This document shows, piece by piece, positions 42,720 through 51,722 of a stretch of 64,000 bases of DNA. How positions within the stretch are numbered: the stretch's first letter is position 1; each line of letters begins with the position of its first letter. This DNA is from VXYL01 sp964348085 (GTDB lineage: Bacteria; Pseudomonadota; Gammaproteobacteria; Pseudomonadales; Azotimanducaceae). The stretch covers positions 29,078-93,077 of the forward strand of contig CAYGBI010000003.1 of NCBI GenBank assembly GCA_964348085.1, read 5' to 3'. The position numbers and the translations under genes are program-made. Under the pieces are notes generated by a model, which ran no database searches, was not told the origin of the DNA, and was given only the letters and a program-made list of their open reading frames with translations.

Positions 42720-43958
42720 CTACCTCTTGCGTTCGATACGCAACGCGCTGAGGCTGCCGTCGTCGGTCAGCGCGTAGAGGAAGTCCTCCACTTGCAGCAC
42801 TGGCGTGCGCAGGCCGTCGCCGATGTTCCGGCGAGCCACGAAGCGGCCATCGCTTTGCGCCAGCACATGGAGATAGCCCTTGGCGTCGCCGAGCAAGACG
42901 TAGTTGCTGAAAGCCACCGGACTGGTGAGACGGCGACGGCGCAAGCCATCTTGCTGCCAAGCCACGTCCGCCGTTGTCTGTCCGACCGCCCGCACCACAT
43001 CGTCGTCGGCGACGACATAGATCTGGCCGTAGCCTTCCGCCAAGTCGAGATAGCTCGACGCCTCCAACTCCCAAACCACACTGCCGTCGTTCGGCTGCAA
43101 CGCCTTCAAACGGCCTTGGAAACTCACTGCGAACAACAATCCGCCGGCGAGCAGCGGCGTGCCGTCAACGTCCACCATGCGATCCAACTCGGTACGGCCT
43201 TGGGGAAGCATGATGCGCTGCTTCCAGATCGGCGCACCGCTGTCTTCGACGACGGCGCTGACGTTGCCATCGCCGAAACCGGCGAACACCAAGCCGCCGC
43301 TGCGCAACGGCGTCGCCGTGCCACGCAACGTCAGCAACGGCACTTGACTATCGAACGACCATCGCTGGGCGCCGTCCTCCGCTTCCAACGCCACCAACCG
43401 GCCGTCCGCGGTCTGCGCGACGACCAAGCCGTCGCCGGCGACCGGTTTCGCCAACACCTCGCTGGATACTTGAGTGCGCCACAATTCGCTGCCGTCGGCG
43501 GCGTCGAGCGCGATCACTTCGCCACGCGTGGTGCCAAGCAGTACGCGCCCCTCGCCGGCACCGACCCCGCCGGTGACGAATGACGGATCCCGCCTATCCC
43601 AGAAGTTGTAGAAGGGCCCGCTGTCGGGCTTGCCGACATTGGTCGACCAGATTTCCTTACCGGTGAACCGATCAAGTGCCACAACGCGGCCGTAGGCGTC
43701 GGCGGCGAACAGCCGATCGGCGATCACCACCGGCGTCAGCCGCAGGTACTTGCGGCCCAAGCCGCGCCCGACTTTCGTGCGCCAAACGCGATTGACGGTC
43801 GCTTCCGCCTCGAAATCGACCAGTGCCGCCGGCTTGTCGTTGTCCTTATCCTTGTCGGCCGGCTTGTCCACCCAAGGCAGGAAAGAGAAGAAGCTGCAAC
43901 CACCGACCAGCAGGAGGGTGCTGATCGGCAATAGGCGAATTGCGGGCCACGTCTTCAT
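42720..43958 (-). CDS. bamB: Outer-membrane protein assembly factor BamB
   Basis: BamB is a lipoprotein of the BAM complex that folds outer-membrane beta-barrels. The 412-residue protein has a lipoprotein signal (LLPISTLLLVGGC, Cys about residue 21) and an eight-bladed PQQ-like propeller with repeats such as VVALDRFTGKEIWST, VIALDAADGSELWRT, LVALEAEDGAQRWSF and LKALQPNDGSVVWELE. It overlaps yfgM by 4 bp, the normal yfgM-bamB order. The der gene, usually next in Escherichia coli, is absent. Confidence 0.95.
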   Translation of the reverse strand: MKTWPAIRLLPISTLLLVGGCSFFSFLPWVDKPADKDKDNDKPAALVDFEAEATVNRVWRTKVGRGLGRKYLRLTPVVIADRLFAADAYGRVVALDRFTGKEIWSTNVGKPDSGPFYNFWDRRDPSFVTGGVGAGEGRVLLGTTRGEVIALDAADGSELWRTQVSSEVLAKPVAGDGLVVAQTADGRLVALEAEDGAQRWSFDSQVPLLTLRGTATPLRSGGLVFAGFGDGNVSAVVEDSGAPIWKQRIMLPQGRTELDRMVDVDGTPLLAGGLLFAVSFQGRLKALQPNDGSVVWELEASSYLDLAEGYGQIYVVADDDVVRAVGQTTADVAWQQDGLRRRRLTSPVAFSNYVLLGDAKGYLHVLAQSDGRFVARRNIGDGLRTPVLQVEDFLYALTDDGSLSALRIERKR

Positions 43959-44599
43959 TCCTTGCTATCGACCAGACTGTTGAGCTTGAGTTCAATTAGT
44001 TCGACGCCGGGAAAGACAGCGCCCGGGTCCCGCCGCGCCGCCGCCAGCGCAGCGTCGTACGCCTCTCGCGCGGCCGTCGTATCACCTCGTGCCGCCGCCA
44101 CATCACCAGACAATTCGGCGACTTGCGCCGCCAAGCCGACGCTTCTGATCTTCGCCAACTCCGCCGCGCTGTCGTCGAGGCGATCAAGCTGGTAGAGCAC
44201 CTTGGCGGCGCGGTAGTGGGCCAAGTCCCGCAACGGTTCGACGTCGGCCAACTCGGCGGCACGGTCGAGCAACGCCAACGCCTCCTCCCAGTCTTGCAGC
44301 GCCACCTCGTCGGCAGCGCGGTACAGCAACGAGAACACGTGGTAGGCGGAGCCGGTGAAGTCGTTGTCCAGCGCGGACAGGTAGTCGTCTACGGATTCCG
44401 ACGCCGCCCGCGCTTCGATATAGGCGTTGAACGCCGCGGATGCGCCGGTGGCGCGGTCGGCCGTGTAGTCTTGGTAATAGCGCCAACCCACCACGGCGGC
44501 GATGGCCAACACCAGGCCGATCACCAACGACGTGCCGTTCTTGTCCCACCATCGTTTGAGCCGTTCGGCCTGCTCCTCGTCGGTCAGGTAGTCCGCCAT
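43955..44599 (-). CDS. yfgM: YfgM-like ancillary SecYEG translocon / tetratricopeptide protein
   Basis: The 214-residue protein has an N-terminal cytoplasmic start (MADYLTDEEQAERLKRWWDK), a membrane segment (SLVIGLVLAIAAVVGWRYY, about residues 24-42), then helical TPR-type repeats facing the periplasm. In Escherichia coli YfgM is a SecYEG-associated chaperone partner of PpiD. Context fits exactly, between hisS and bamB. It overlaps bamB by 4 bp. Confidence 0.88.
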   Translation of the reverse strand: MADYLTDEEQAERLKRWWDKNGTSLVIGLVLAIAAVVGWRYYQDYTADRATGASAAFNAYIEARAASESVDDYLSALDNDFTGSAYHVFSLLYRAADEVALQDWEEALALLDRAAELADVEPLRDLAHYRAAKVLYQLDRLDDSAAELAKIRSVGLAAQVAELSGDVAAARGDTTAAREAYDAALAAARRDPGAVFPGVELIELKLNSLVDSKE

Positions 44600-44608
44600 C
44601 CCGTTCCC

Positions 44609-45865
44609 TTACGCTAAAGCGGCGATCAGTTCGCCGACATCCAGTTTCGTCTGCGGCAGCGTTTCGCGCAGCGCCTTCAGCGAAACACGCTGCTCGGCCA
44701 CTTCGTCCGCGCCAACGATCACCGCCCAACGGGCGCCGCTGCGATCGGCGTCCCGAAGCTGACCGCTCAAGCGGCTGCCGCCGGCGCCCCGCAGCACGCG
44801 CAATCGCGTCGCGTCGCGGATGCGCTCTGCCACTTGGGTCGCCCACGCGCCGTTCTCCTCGCCGGCAACGGCGACGTACACGTCCGCTCGGGCGTAGCTG
44901 CGCTCGACGAGCGCTTCATGCACCAACACCAAACGGTCGATGCCGATTCCGAACCCGGCGCCAGGCACCGGACGCCCGCCTAGCCGTTCGACCAAGCCGT
45001 CGTAACGGCCGCCGCCGCACAACTGGTTCTGAGCGCCCAAGGCGTCCGTCTGCCACTCGAACACGGTGTGCGTGTAGTAGTCCAGGCCGCGCACCAAGCG
45101 CGGATTCGTCCGGTAGCCGACACCGGCGCGGTCGAGCAATCGACGCAAGCCGTCGAAGTGGCGGCGAGAGTCCTCATCCAAGTAATCGACGATGCGTGGC
45201 GCGTCGGCGACGATGCGGCGCGTGCTCGCCACCTTGCTGTCCAAAATGCGCAACGGATTGGTGGCGAGCCGCGCTTGGCTCGCGGCGTCCAAATCGTCCC
45301 GGTAGGGCGAGAGATAGTCGACCAGCGCCTCTCTATAGGCGGCGCGGCACGCCCCGTTGCCAAGGGTGTTGAGTTCCAAAATAAGCGCCTCGCTAAGGCC
45401 GAGCTCGCGGAACGCCCGTGCCAGCATGGTGAGCATTTCCGCCTCCACCTCGGGGCCCGGCATACCGAACGCTTCGGCGCCGATTTGCGTGTGCTCCCGG
45501 GTGCGCCCCTTCTGCGGCCGTTCGTAACGGAACATGGAACCGTGATACCACAGCCGTTGGGCTTGATTGCGCAGCAAGCCGCTCTCGATGCAAGCCCGCA
45601 CGCAACCCGCCGTGCCCTCGGGTCGCAGGGACAGCGACTTGCCCTTGCGATCATTGAAGGTGTACATCTCCTTCGCCACCACATCGGTCGCCTCGCCAAC
45701 CCCGTGGGTGAAGAGCGCGGTGTCTTCCACCAGCGGCAGACGGATCTCTTGGTAACCGTAGCGGGCGAAGACGTCCGTCAGCACCGTCTCCACATCGCGC
45801 CAACGCGCACTGCGGTCCGGCAGGATGTCGCGCATGCCGCGCACCAATTGGAATTTGCCGGCCAT
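44609..45865 (-). CDS. hisS: Histidine-tRNA ligase
   Basis: HisS charges tRNA-His. The 418-residue class II synthetase starts MAGKFQLVRGMRDILPD, a typical HisRS N-terminus with motif 1 following. SMFRYERPQKGRTREHTQIG is motif 2, and LVRGLDYYTHTVFEWQ with LCGGGRYDGLVERLGG provides the histidine-binding signature. VPGAGFGIGIDRLVLVHE is motif 3. It starts 9 bp after the rodZ stop, where ispG would lie in Escherichia coli. Confidence 0.97.
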   Translation of the reverse strand: MAGKFQLVRGMRDILPDRSARWRDVETVLTDVFARYGYQEIRLPLVEDTALFTHGVGEATDVVAKEMYTFNDRKGKSLSLRPEGTAGCVRACIESGLLRNQAQRLWYHGSMFRYERPQKGRTREHTQIGAEAFGMPGPEVEAEMLTMLARAFRELGLSEALILELNTLGNGACRAAYREALVDYLSPYRDDLDAASQARLATNPLRILDSKVASTRRIVADAPRIVDYLDEDSRRHFDGLRRLLDRAGVGYRTNPRLVRGLDYYTHTVFEWQTDALGAQNQLCGGGRYDGLVERLGGRPVPGAGFGIGIDRLVLVHEALVERSYARADVYVAVAGEENGAWATQVAERIRDATRLRVLRGAGGSRLSGQLRDADRSGARWAVIVGADEVAEQRVSLKALRETLPQTKLDVGELIAALA

Positions 45866-45874
45866 GTTCGCGCC

Positions 45875-46774
45875 CTACTGCCCAATCACCAAACGAGCCA
45901 CGGTCTGCCTCGTGTGCGGGCGCAGCGCCACTGGATCGCCATTGAAGTCGAGTTCCACGCCAGCCGCGTAACCGATGAGGATGCTGAACGGCGCCTCGCC
46001 AGCGACCACGGCAGTGGCACCCGCCCGGCCGAGGTCGGCGTGGATCACCTCGCCGCTCGCGTCGCGGACTTCCACCCAAGAATCCTCGCTGAAGCGAAAG
46101 GTCAAGGTTCCGATGTTCGCCGCTACCGATGCCGCCAGCCCGCTCTCGCTCACGCCCGCCGGCACCGGCGCCTCGCCGTCGTCGCTCTCGCTATCCGCGT
46201 CGCTGTCGCCGTCGCCGTTGTCCGTGGCGGGGCGTGGCGCCTCGGATGTCGGCGGTTCTGCAATGGTGCGCGGAGATTCCGTGGTGGTCGGTGGCGACTC
46301 GGTCGTCTGCCGTACGACCGCCGGTTCGCTCTCGTCGGTCGGTACGAACGGCCACCCGAAAGACCACTCGTAGGAGCGGCCAACCAGCCACAACACCGCC
46401 GCGGCGGCGATCAATACGGCGACCACGATGCCACCGATCAACAACCCCAAGTGACGTTGCAGACGATCCGCGAAGGACGGCTTGAGCGGTGCCGCCACGA
46501 GCACTCCTCGGGGGGGCCGGCGGACGACTTTAATACGCTCGGTCAGCGGCGCCGCATCGACACCGACCAAGCGGGCGTAGCCGCGCACATAGCCATGCAC
46601 GTAGGGCTCGGCCGGCAGTTCGTCGCTGCGACCTTCTTCAATGGCGACAACGACACTCTCGTCCAAGTGCAAGGACGTGGCGACGTCGCCAACACCGATG
46701 CCACGGCGCTCACGCGCCTTCTTAAGGATGCTGCCGGGGGTTTCCGGGATGTCCTTTGCGGTCACTTCGTTCAC
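45875..46774 (-). CDS. rodZ: Cytoskeletal protein RodZ (helix-turn-helix, membrane-spanning)
   Basis: RodZ links MreB filaments to the cell-wall machinery. The 299-residue protein has an N-terminal Xre-like helix-turn-helix (ILKKARERRGIGVGDVATSL, VVVAIEEGRSDELPAEPYVH, then GYVRGYARLVG). A basic linker precedes one membrane segment (LGLLIGGIVVAVLIAAAAVL, about residues 109-128). The periplasmic part has a Ser/Thr/Pro/Asp-rich spacer and a C-terminal DUF4115 region (LTFRFSEDSWVEVRDASGE). It overlaps rlmN by 4 bp. Confidence 0.9.
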   Translation of the reverse strand: MNEVTAKDIPETPGSILKKARERRGIGVGDVATSLHLDESVVVAIEEGRSDELPAEPYVHGYVRGYARLVGVDAAPLTERIKVVRRPPRGVLVAAPLKPSFADRLQRHLGLLIGGIVVAVLIAAAAVLWLVGRSYEWSFGWPFVPTDESEPAVVRQTTESPPTTTESPRTIAEPPTSEAPRPATDNGDGDSDADSESDDGEAPVPAGVSESGLAASVAANIGTLTFRFSEDSWVEVRDASGEVIHADLGRAGATAVVAGEAPFSILIGYAAGVELDFNGDPVALRPHTRQTVARLVIGQ

Positions 46775-47952
46775 GGCGAAGCTCCGACGAGCTTGCTCGA
46801 TAGGGCACCGCGCCGCAAGTGTCTCTCGCGCCGCCGGGTGCGATCTTCGACGTTGCCGGTTAGCTGACCGCAGGCTGCGGCGATCTCATCGCCCCGGGTG
46901 GTGCGCAGCATGGCTGGAACGCCGGCGTCCATGAGCGCACGCTGAAATGCCTTGACACGCGGCGGGGACGGGCGTCGGTAGCCGCGCGCATCGTCCGCGA
47001 AGGGATTGAATGGAATCAGGTTGACTTTGCACCGCAAGCCGTCGAGCAAGCGCGCCAATGCCCGCGCATCCGCCAAGCGGTCATTGACCTCTTCGATCAG
47101 CGTGTATTCCATAGTCACCGAGCGCCGCTCGCCGATGCTGTCTAGATAGTGGCGGCAGGCCGCCAGCAACTCGGCGATGGGGTACTTGCGGTTGATGGGC
47201 ACCAATTGGTCGCGCAGTTCGTCATCGGCGGCGTGCAAGGAGACCGCCAAAGATACGTCCGCGCGCTTCGCCAAGTCGTAGATGCGCGGCACTACGCCGG
47301 CGGTGCTCACCGTCACGCGGCGCTTGGAGATGCCGAACGCCAAGTCGTCCATGAACACGTCGGCAGCGTCCATCGCCGGCTCGAAGTTCAGCAACGGCTC
47401 GCCCATGCCCATGAACACGACGTTGGTGATGGAGCGCGACGCCAGTTCGCGCTGCGCCCGCCAAACTTGGCCGACGATTTCCGCGCGCTGCAAATTGCCG
47501 CCGAATCCTTGCTTGCCCGTGGCGCAGAAGCTGCAATCGAGGGCGCAGCCCACCTGCGAAGAAATGCACAGCGTGTTGCGGCCGGCTTCCGGTCCGCCCT
47601 CGCTCGTCCGATCCGGAATCAGCACCGTCTCCACCGCTTGACCGGTCTCGGTGCGCACCAGCCACTTCACCACGCCGTCCGGCGAACGCGTGCCCGGACT
47701 GAACGACGGCGCGCGGATTTCGGCGACTTGTTGCAGCAACCGCCGTAGCTTCTTGGAGATGTTGGTCATGGCGTCGAAGTCGTCCACCCCCGCGTGGTAG
47801 ATCCACTTCATGACCTGCGCCGCCCGATACGGCCGCTCCCCCAACTCGACAAAAAAAGCCGCCAACGCGGCTCGGGTCATACCGAGCAGATTGACGCGCG
47901 ACGACGAGCCAATGGAGAGAGGGATGACCGCCATGGCGTCAGGGCGAGTCAC
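46771..47952 (-). CDS. rlmN: Dual-specificity RNA methyltransferase RlmN
   Basis: RlmN is a radical SAM enzyme that methylates C2 of A2503 in 23S rRNA and of A37 in some tRNAs. The 393-residue protein has the cluster motif SQVGCALDCSFCATGKQGF (C-x3-C-x2-C, about residues 131-149). GERPYRAAQVMKWIYH stands near the N-terminus. NVVFMGMGEPLLNF is typical, and the catalytic C-terminal Cys is in GDEIAAACGQLTG. The first 14 bp overlap the end of ndk. An in-frame ATG at residue 7 is an alternative start. Confidence 0.96.
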   Translation of the reverse strand: MTRPDAMAVIPLSIGSSSRVNLLGMTRAALAAFFVELGERPYRAAQVMKWIYHAGVDDFDAMTNISKKLRRLLQQVAEIRAPSFSPGTRSPDGVVKWLVRTETGQAVETVLIPDRTSEGGPEAGRNTLCISSQVGCALDCSFCATGKQGFGGNLQRAEIVGQVWRAQRELASRSITNVVFMGMGEPLLNFEPAMDAADVFMDDLAFGISKRRVTVSTAGVVPRIYDLAKRADVSLAVSLHAADDELRDQLVPINRKYPIAELLAACRHYLDSIGERRSVTMEYTLIEEVNDRLADARALARLLDGLRCKVNLIPFNPFADDARGYRRPSPPRVKAFQRALMDAGVPAMLRTTRGDEIAAACGQLTGNVEDRTRRRERHLRRGALSSKLVGASP

Positions 47953-48376
47953 CCCGGGGCCAGATGTCGTCCGGCGAGAAGAAGAAGTCGATTTCCCGCG
48001 CCGCGGACGCCGGGCTATCGGAGCCGTGTACCGCGTTGGCGTCTATGGACTCCGCGAAGTCGGCGCGAATCGTGCCGGGTGCGGCTTGCTTGGGATCGGT
48101 GGCGCCCATCAACTGGCGGTTCACCTGAATCGCGCCCTCCCCCTCCAACACCTGCACCAAGATCGGGCCGGAGCACATGTATGCGATGAGCGCGTCATAG
48201 AACGGCTTGCCCTCGTGCTCGGCATAGAAGCTGCCGGCCATCGCCGGCGTCGCACGCAGCATTTTCGCCGCGACGATGGCCAAGCCGCCCTTCTCGAAGC
48301 GCGAACATATTTCCCCGATGAGGTTGCGGGCTACCGCGTCGGGTTTGACGATGGACAACGTCCGCTCGACGGTCAT
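47939..48376 (-). CDS. ndk: Nucleoside diphosphate kinase
   Basis: Ndk balances nucleoside triphosphate pools. The 145-residue protein begins MTVERTLSIVKPDAVARNLI. The phosphorylated histidine is in IDANAVHGSDSPASAAREI (about residue 117), and FYAEHEGKPFYDALIAYM is typical. Length is standard. It overlaps rlmN by 14 bp, the ndk-rlmN order being conserved in Gammaproteobacteria. It stands 68 bp after iscS. Confidence 0.97.
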   Translation of the reverse strand: MTVERTLSIVKPDAVARNLIGEICSRFEKGGLAIVAAKMLRATPAMAGSFYAEHEGKPFYDALIAYMCSGPILVQVLEGEGAIQVNRQLMGATDPKQAAPGTIRADFAESIDANAVHGSDSPASAAREIDFFFSPDDIWPRGDSP

Positions 48377-48444
48377 AGGGGTCTCCGGTGGTCATCGCAC
48401 GACGCGGCGCGGTCCCCGCGGGTCGCTTATGATGAGGGCGCGGA

Positions 48445-49704
48445 TTATACGCCGTCCCGGTATCGCAGTGCGCCAACCACTTCCGCCACCCGGCGCCCGG
48501 CGAAATCCACGTCGTCGCCCGTGGTGAAACGACCGATCGTGAAACGCAACGAGCTTGCCGCCAATTCGTCAGCCACGCCCATGGCGCGCAACACATAGGA
48601 GGGTTCCACCGTCGCGGACGTGCAGGCGGAGCCGGTGGAAACCGCTACATCGTTCAACGCCATCAATAGTGTTTCGCCATCGACATCGGCGAACGCGACG
48701 TTCAGATTGCCCGGCAGCCGATGCGCCAACGACCCGTTCAGACACGCCCCCTCCACTTGCCGCAGCCGCGACCAGAGACGATTGCGCAGGTCCATGATGC
48801 GACGGCTTTCGCTGTCCATGTCGAGTGCCGCCAAGCGACAGGCCTCGCCCATGCCGACGATCTGATGCGTGGCGAGCGTGCCTGACCGCATGCCGCGTTC
48901 GTGGCCGCCGCCATGCACTTGGGCGATGATCGGCACGGGGGGCTCGCGACGAACATACAAGACGCCGACACCCTTGGGTCCGTACATCTTGTGCGCGGAT
49001 ATGCTCACCATATCCAAGCAGTCCCGCGCGACATCGATCGACAGTTTGCCGGCGCTTTGCGCGGCGTCGGTGTGGAACAGCACGCCGCGGTCCCGACACA
49101 TCCGGCCAATGGCGGCGACATCGTTGACCGTGCCCACCTCGTTATTCGCGTGCATAACCGACACCAGCACGGTATCCGGCGTAATCGCCGCGGCGATCGC
49201 CTCGCACCCGACCAAGCCCTCCGCGTCCGGCGGCACGTAAGTCACCTTCACGCCCTTGCCCGCCAAATACTGCGCGGTATCCAGAATCGCCTTGTGCTCG
49301 TAGCTGGTGGTCACCAAATGGCCGCCACCGGCGGCTTCGAAGACCCCTTTCAGCGCCAAGTTGTCGGACTCCGTAGCACCGGAGGTCCAGACCACGCCGC
49401 GCGGGTCGGCGCCGATCAATGCCGCGACCTCGGTGCGCGCTTCTTCGACCAACTCAGCGGCGTTCCAACCGTAGACATGGGAAGTGGATGCGGGATTGCC
49501 GTAATCACCGTCCGCCATGAGGCAACGACTCATCCGCTGCGCGACTCGGGGATCGACTGGCGTCGTCGCGGAGTAGTCCAAGTACACCACTCGCTGCGGT
49601 GCAACTGCACTCGCGGTTTGCGGTGGCTGCGCCCCCGCACTAGCGTATTCGCCTTCGTCGGCGGGGAAGGGACGGGATGCCGTTGTGGATTGCAGGTCGG
49701 TCAC
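48445..49704 (-). CDS. iscS: Cysteine desulfurase IscS
   Basis: IscS supplies sulfur for Fe-S clusters and thiolated tRNAs using PLP. From GTG 49704 (GAGG about 7 bp upstream) the protein has 419 residues. An ATG at 49740 in the same frame would overlap iscR by 20 bp and is less likely. YLDYSATTPVDPRVAQRM opens the conserved core. The PLP lysine is in SISAHKMYGPKGVGVLYV (about residue 230), and the active cysteine lies in VSTGSACTSATVEPSYV. About 30 extra N-terminal residues precede the core. It is followed by ndk rather than iscU. Confidence 0.94.
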   Translation of the reverse strand: MTDLQSTTASRPFPADEGEYASAGAQPPQTASAVAPQRVVYLDYSATTPVDPRVAQRMSRCLMADGDYGNPASTSHVYGWNAAELVEEARTEVAALIGADPRGVVWTSGATESDNLALKGVFEAAGGGHLVTTSYEHKAILDTAQYLAGKGVKVTYVPPDAEGLVGCEAIAAAITPDTVLVSVMHANNEVGTVNDVAAIGRMCRDRGVLFHTDAAQSAGKLSIDVARDCLDMVSISAHKMYGPKGVGVLYVRREPPVPIIAQVHGGGHERGMRSGTLATHQIVGMGEACRLAALDMDSESRRIMDLRNRLWSRLRQVEGACLNGSLAHRLPGNLNVAFADVDGETLLMALNDVAVSTGSACTSATVEPSYVLRAMGVADELAASSLRFTIGRFTTGDDVDFAGRRVAEVVGALRYRDGV

Positions 49705-49720
49705 CGGATGCCTCGATCGT

Positions 49721-50182
49721 TTAGACGTGTCGCGTCGCAATCAAGTCCACGCCGTCTTGCCGACGGGCCACGGCCAGCACGTCGCCTCGGCCAACGAGAT
49801 CCGCCAAGGTGATGCGCGACAGGAACAAGTGTATCTGCATGGAAAGATCGGCCCAAAGCTCATGCGTCAAACAGACTTCGCCGTCTTGGCAGTCGCCCGT
49901 CCCACCACAACGGGTGGCGTCGACGCCCTCGCCCACGGCACCGATCACGTCGGCCACGCTTACCGACTCCAGCTCTCGGCGCAACCGATAGCCCCCGCCG
50001 GGGCCGCGCACGCTCGCCACCAACCCGACCCGCTTGAGACGGGCGAAAAGTTGCTCCAAATACGGCTGCGATATGCCCTGCCGATCCGAGATGTCGGCTA
50101 ACGAAACCGGCGCGACGCCGGCGTGCAACGCGACATCCAACATCGCAGTGACGGCGTAGCGCCCCTTGGTGGTCAAGCGCAT
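49721..50182 (-). CDS. iscR: Fe-S cluster assembly transcriptional regulator IscR
   Basis: IscR is an Rrf2-family repressor that senses Fe-S cluster status. The 153-residue protein begins MRLTTKGRYAVTAMLDVALH. The winged-helix part is VSLADISDRQGISQPYLEQL, and the three cluster cysteines are in DATRCGGTGDCQDGEVCLTH (C-x5-C-x5-C, about residues 91-103), the 2Fe-2S ligands of true IscR. It is probably autoregulatory, but no clean IscR box was found just upstream. It is 16 bp upstream of iscS. Confidence 0.95.
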   Translation of the reverse strand: MRLTTKGRYAVTAMLDVALHAGVAPVSLADISDRQGISQPYLEQLFARLKRVGLVASVRGPGGGYRLRRELESVSVADVIGAVGEGVDATRCGGTGDCQDGEVCLTHELWADLSMQIHLFLSRITLADLVGRGDVLAVARRQDGVDLIATRHV

Positions 50183-50356
50183 GGCGCGACTCCTTGAATA
50201 TGCGCAGTCTAGCGAGGGTGGCGCGGAGCGACAAGGTGACGGGCGCCCTCTATTCAAGAGACGATTGCCGGTGGCGGCGTAGTCAAGGATGCGGCTTAGG
50301 TGACGACCACATCGTCTGCAGGTGCCGGTCCGGCAAGGGAGCGAACCCGATAGCAC

Positions 50357-50384
50357 GAAAATGGCGCCTCGTCAGGGCGCCTTC
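50357..50384 (-). terminator. Possible intrinsic terminator after small ORFs
   Basis: On the minus strand, GGCGCC-ctgacga-GGCGCC (50363-50381) forms a strong stem with an extra A-T pair. It is followed by ATTTTC, a short run of four T. It lies about 60 bp downstream of the small frame ending at 50442. The core is itself palindromic, so the hairpin has alternative pairings. It would protect iscR from upstream read-through. Confidence 0.45.
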
Positions 50385-50441
50385 GTTCGGTTGGAAGGTG
50401 CGGCGGGGACATTCCACCCGCCGTTGGTCGCAGGCTCGCGA

Positions 50442-50558
50442 CTATAATCCTAGCGCCGCAGACCAACGCTGAAGCGTGCCCAACTCATGCAACATGTATA
50501 ACGCGAACGCGATTGCCGAGCCGTTCAGCGCGAGACTCGCTATTTTGCCTTTGCTCAT
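50442..50558 (-). CDS. Possible 38-residue hydrophobic small protein
   Basis: The frame begins MSKGKIASLALNGSAIAFAL and ends with LHELGTLQRWSAALGL, a basic start followed by a hydrophobic stretch long enough to cross a membrane. GAGG lies 6-7 bp before the ATG. The start codon overlaps the stop of a 27-codon frame (ATGA). A hairpin with a T-run follows downstream. The evidence is suggestive only, because random frames of this size are common. Confidence 0.35.
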   Translation of the reverse strand: MSKGKIASLALNGSAIAFALYMLHELGTLQRWSAALGL

Positions 50559-50638
50559 CGGAAGACCTCAGGACTTTGATAGGTTTGTACATACCACGCT
50601 GCCAAGCCGTACATCGTGCCATAGGCGCTAACGGCCAT
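50555..50638 (-). CDS. Possible 27-residue small protein coupled to the next small ORF
   Basis: The frame reads MAVSAYGTMYGLAAWYVQTY and ends QSPEVFR, with its TGA overlapping the ATG of the 38-codon frame. The frame stays open upstream of the ATG for about 30 codons but without a better start. The composition (Tyr/Ala/Met, hydrophobic) differs from the Arg/Pro-rich noise frames of this genome. It could also be the tail of a decayed gene. No SD was seen. Confidence 0.22.
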   Translation of the reverse strand: MAVSAYGTMYGLAAWYVQTYQSPEVFR

Positions 50639-50842
50639 CCGTAGCAGGGCGAAAACACGCCTATCGCCAGTCCCGCCGCCCAACGCAAGCGACGATATGG
50701 CCGAGGAAGACTTTCGTCTTTATCGCACCGAGCGTCAATTCGGTAACCGAACGACTGGCATTGGTCGCGGGAGTCGCCAGCACCGGTGGGCCACACGGCG
50801 CATTGCCGTTACGAGATTCGGTTGCCGGGGATCCGGCAAGAC

Positions 50843-51583
50843 TCACTGCCTGCCCAAGGCGCGTTGGATGTGGGTCAGCACGCCGCGCAGTATCGCCACT
50901 TCCGTTTCGTCGGTATGAACCCTGCCGAACAGGCGGCGAAGCCGCGTCATGGTTAGGCGCTGATCGTTCGCCTCCTGAAACTCGATGGCGACCAGTACTT
51001 CTTCGAGATGGGCGTAGAAGCCAGCGAGTTGCGCGGCGCTCGCCAAGGGCCGATCCCAGTCATGAAGCGCGGCCGGTTGGCTTTCGGATTCGTCGGCGAG
51101 CGCCTTGTACAGTTCGTAGCACACCACCTGCACCGCCATCGCTAGGTTCAGTGAGGAGTAGCCGGGATGGGCGGGGATCGTCACTTGCAGGTTGCAGCGC
51201 ATGATCTCGTCGTTGGAGAGGCCGCTGACCTCGCGGCCGAAGAGAATCGCCGCCCCTTTGCCGCCCAATTCGGCAGTGGAAAGGCGAGCAGCGAATCCTT
51301 CGGCGCTTTCGCGCGGCCACGGCACATGCCGGCTGCGGGCGCTCGTGCCGGCGACTAGGCCGCAATCGGCGATCGCGGCGTCCAATTCGTCGAAGACTTG
51401 AGCGTTTGACAATACGTCCACCGCGCCAGCCGCCCGCCATTCGGCTTGCGGGTCGGGGAAACGAGCCGGCCTCACCAAGGCCAAGTCGGTAAACCCCATG
51501 GTCTTCATAGCCCGCGCGGCACCGCCGATGTTGCCGGGGTGGCTCGGCTCCACCAAGACGATGCGAACTTGGTCGTGTTGCAT
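50843..51583 (-). CDS. trmJ: tRNA (cytidine/uridine-2'-O-)-methyltransferase TrmJ
   Basis: TrmJ is a SPOUT methyltransferase that 2'-O-methylates position 32 of tRNAs. The 246-residue protein starts at ATG 51583 (MQHDQVRIVLVEPSHPGNIG). It has AARAMKTMGFTDLALVRPAR, the knotted SAM-binding segments AAILFGREVSGLSNDEIM and TIPAHPGYSSLNLAMAVQVV, and a C-terminal helical tail typical of TrmJ. It is divergent from suhB, the same pairing seen in Escherichia coli. Confidence 0.94.
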   Translation of the reverse strand: MQHDQVRIVLVEPSHPGNIGGAARAMKTMGFTDLALVRPARFPDPQAEWRAAGAVDVLSNAQVFDELDAAIADCGLVAGTSARSRHVPWPRESAEGFAARLSTAELGGKGAAILFGREVSGLSNDEIMRCNLQVTIPAHPGYSSLNLAMAVQVVCYELYKALADESESQPAALHDWDRPLASAAQLAGFYAHLEEVLVAIEFQEANDQRLTMTRLRRLFGRVHTDETEVAILRGVLTHIQRALGRQ

Positions 51584-51722
51584 GGCGGCAATCTTCGTAT
51601 GCGAGGGCGAGGCCAAGCGGCCCTTTCGAGAGGCGTGCTATGGTAGCCGGATTCCCTCTGTACGACCGCAAGGCGATTACGCCGCCGCTCCGACTCACGC
51701 CTAACGCTACCTAGGACAAGCG

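Larger units (their letters stand above)
50183..50842. other. Intergenic region between iscR and trmJ
   Basis: This 660-bp stretch holds no gene of normal size. It contains a pair of overlapping tiny minus-strand frames (50442-50638) followed by a hairpin with a short U-run (50357-50384), described separately. On the plus strand there is a perfect TATAAT at 50443-50448 but no good -35 element and no following gene. The part nearest iscR (50183-50350) should hold the iscR promoter. Confidence 0.5.

Noticed and set aside
50443..50448. Perfect TATAAT on the plus strand as a promoter
   Set aside because: There is no -35 element at suitable spacing and no plus-strand gene for over 1.2 kb. It overlaps the stop region of a minus-strand mini-ORF. 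Chance occurrence is likely.
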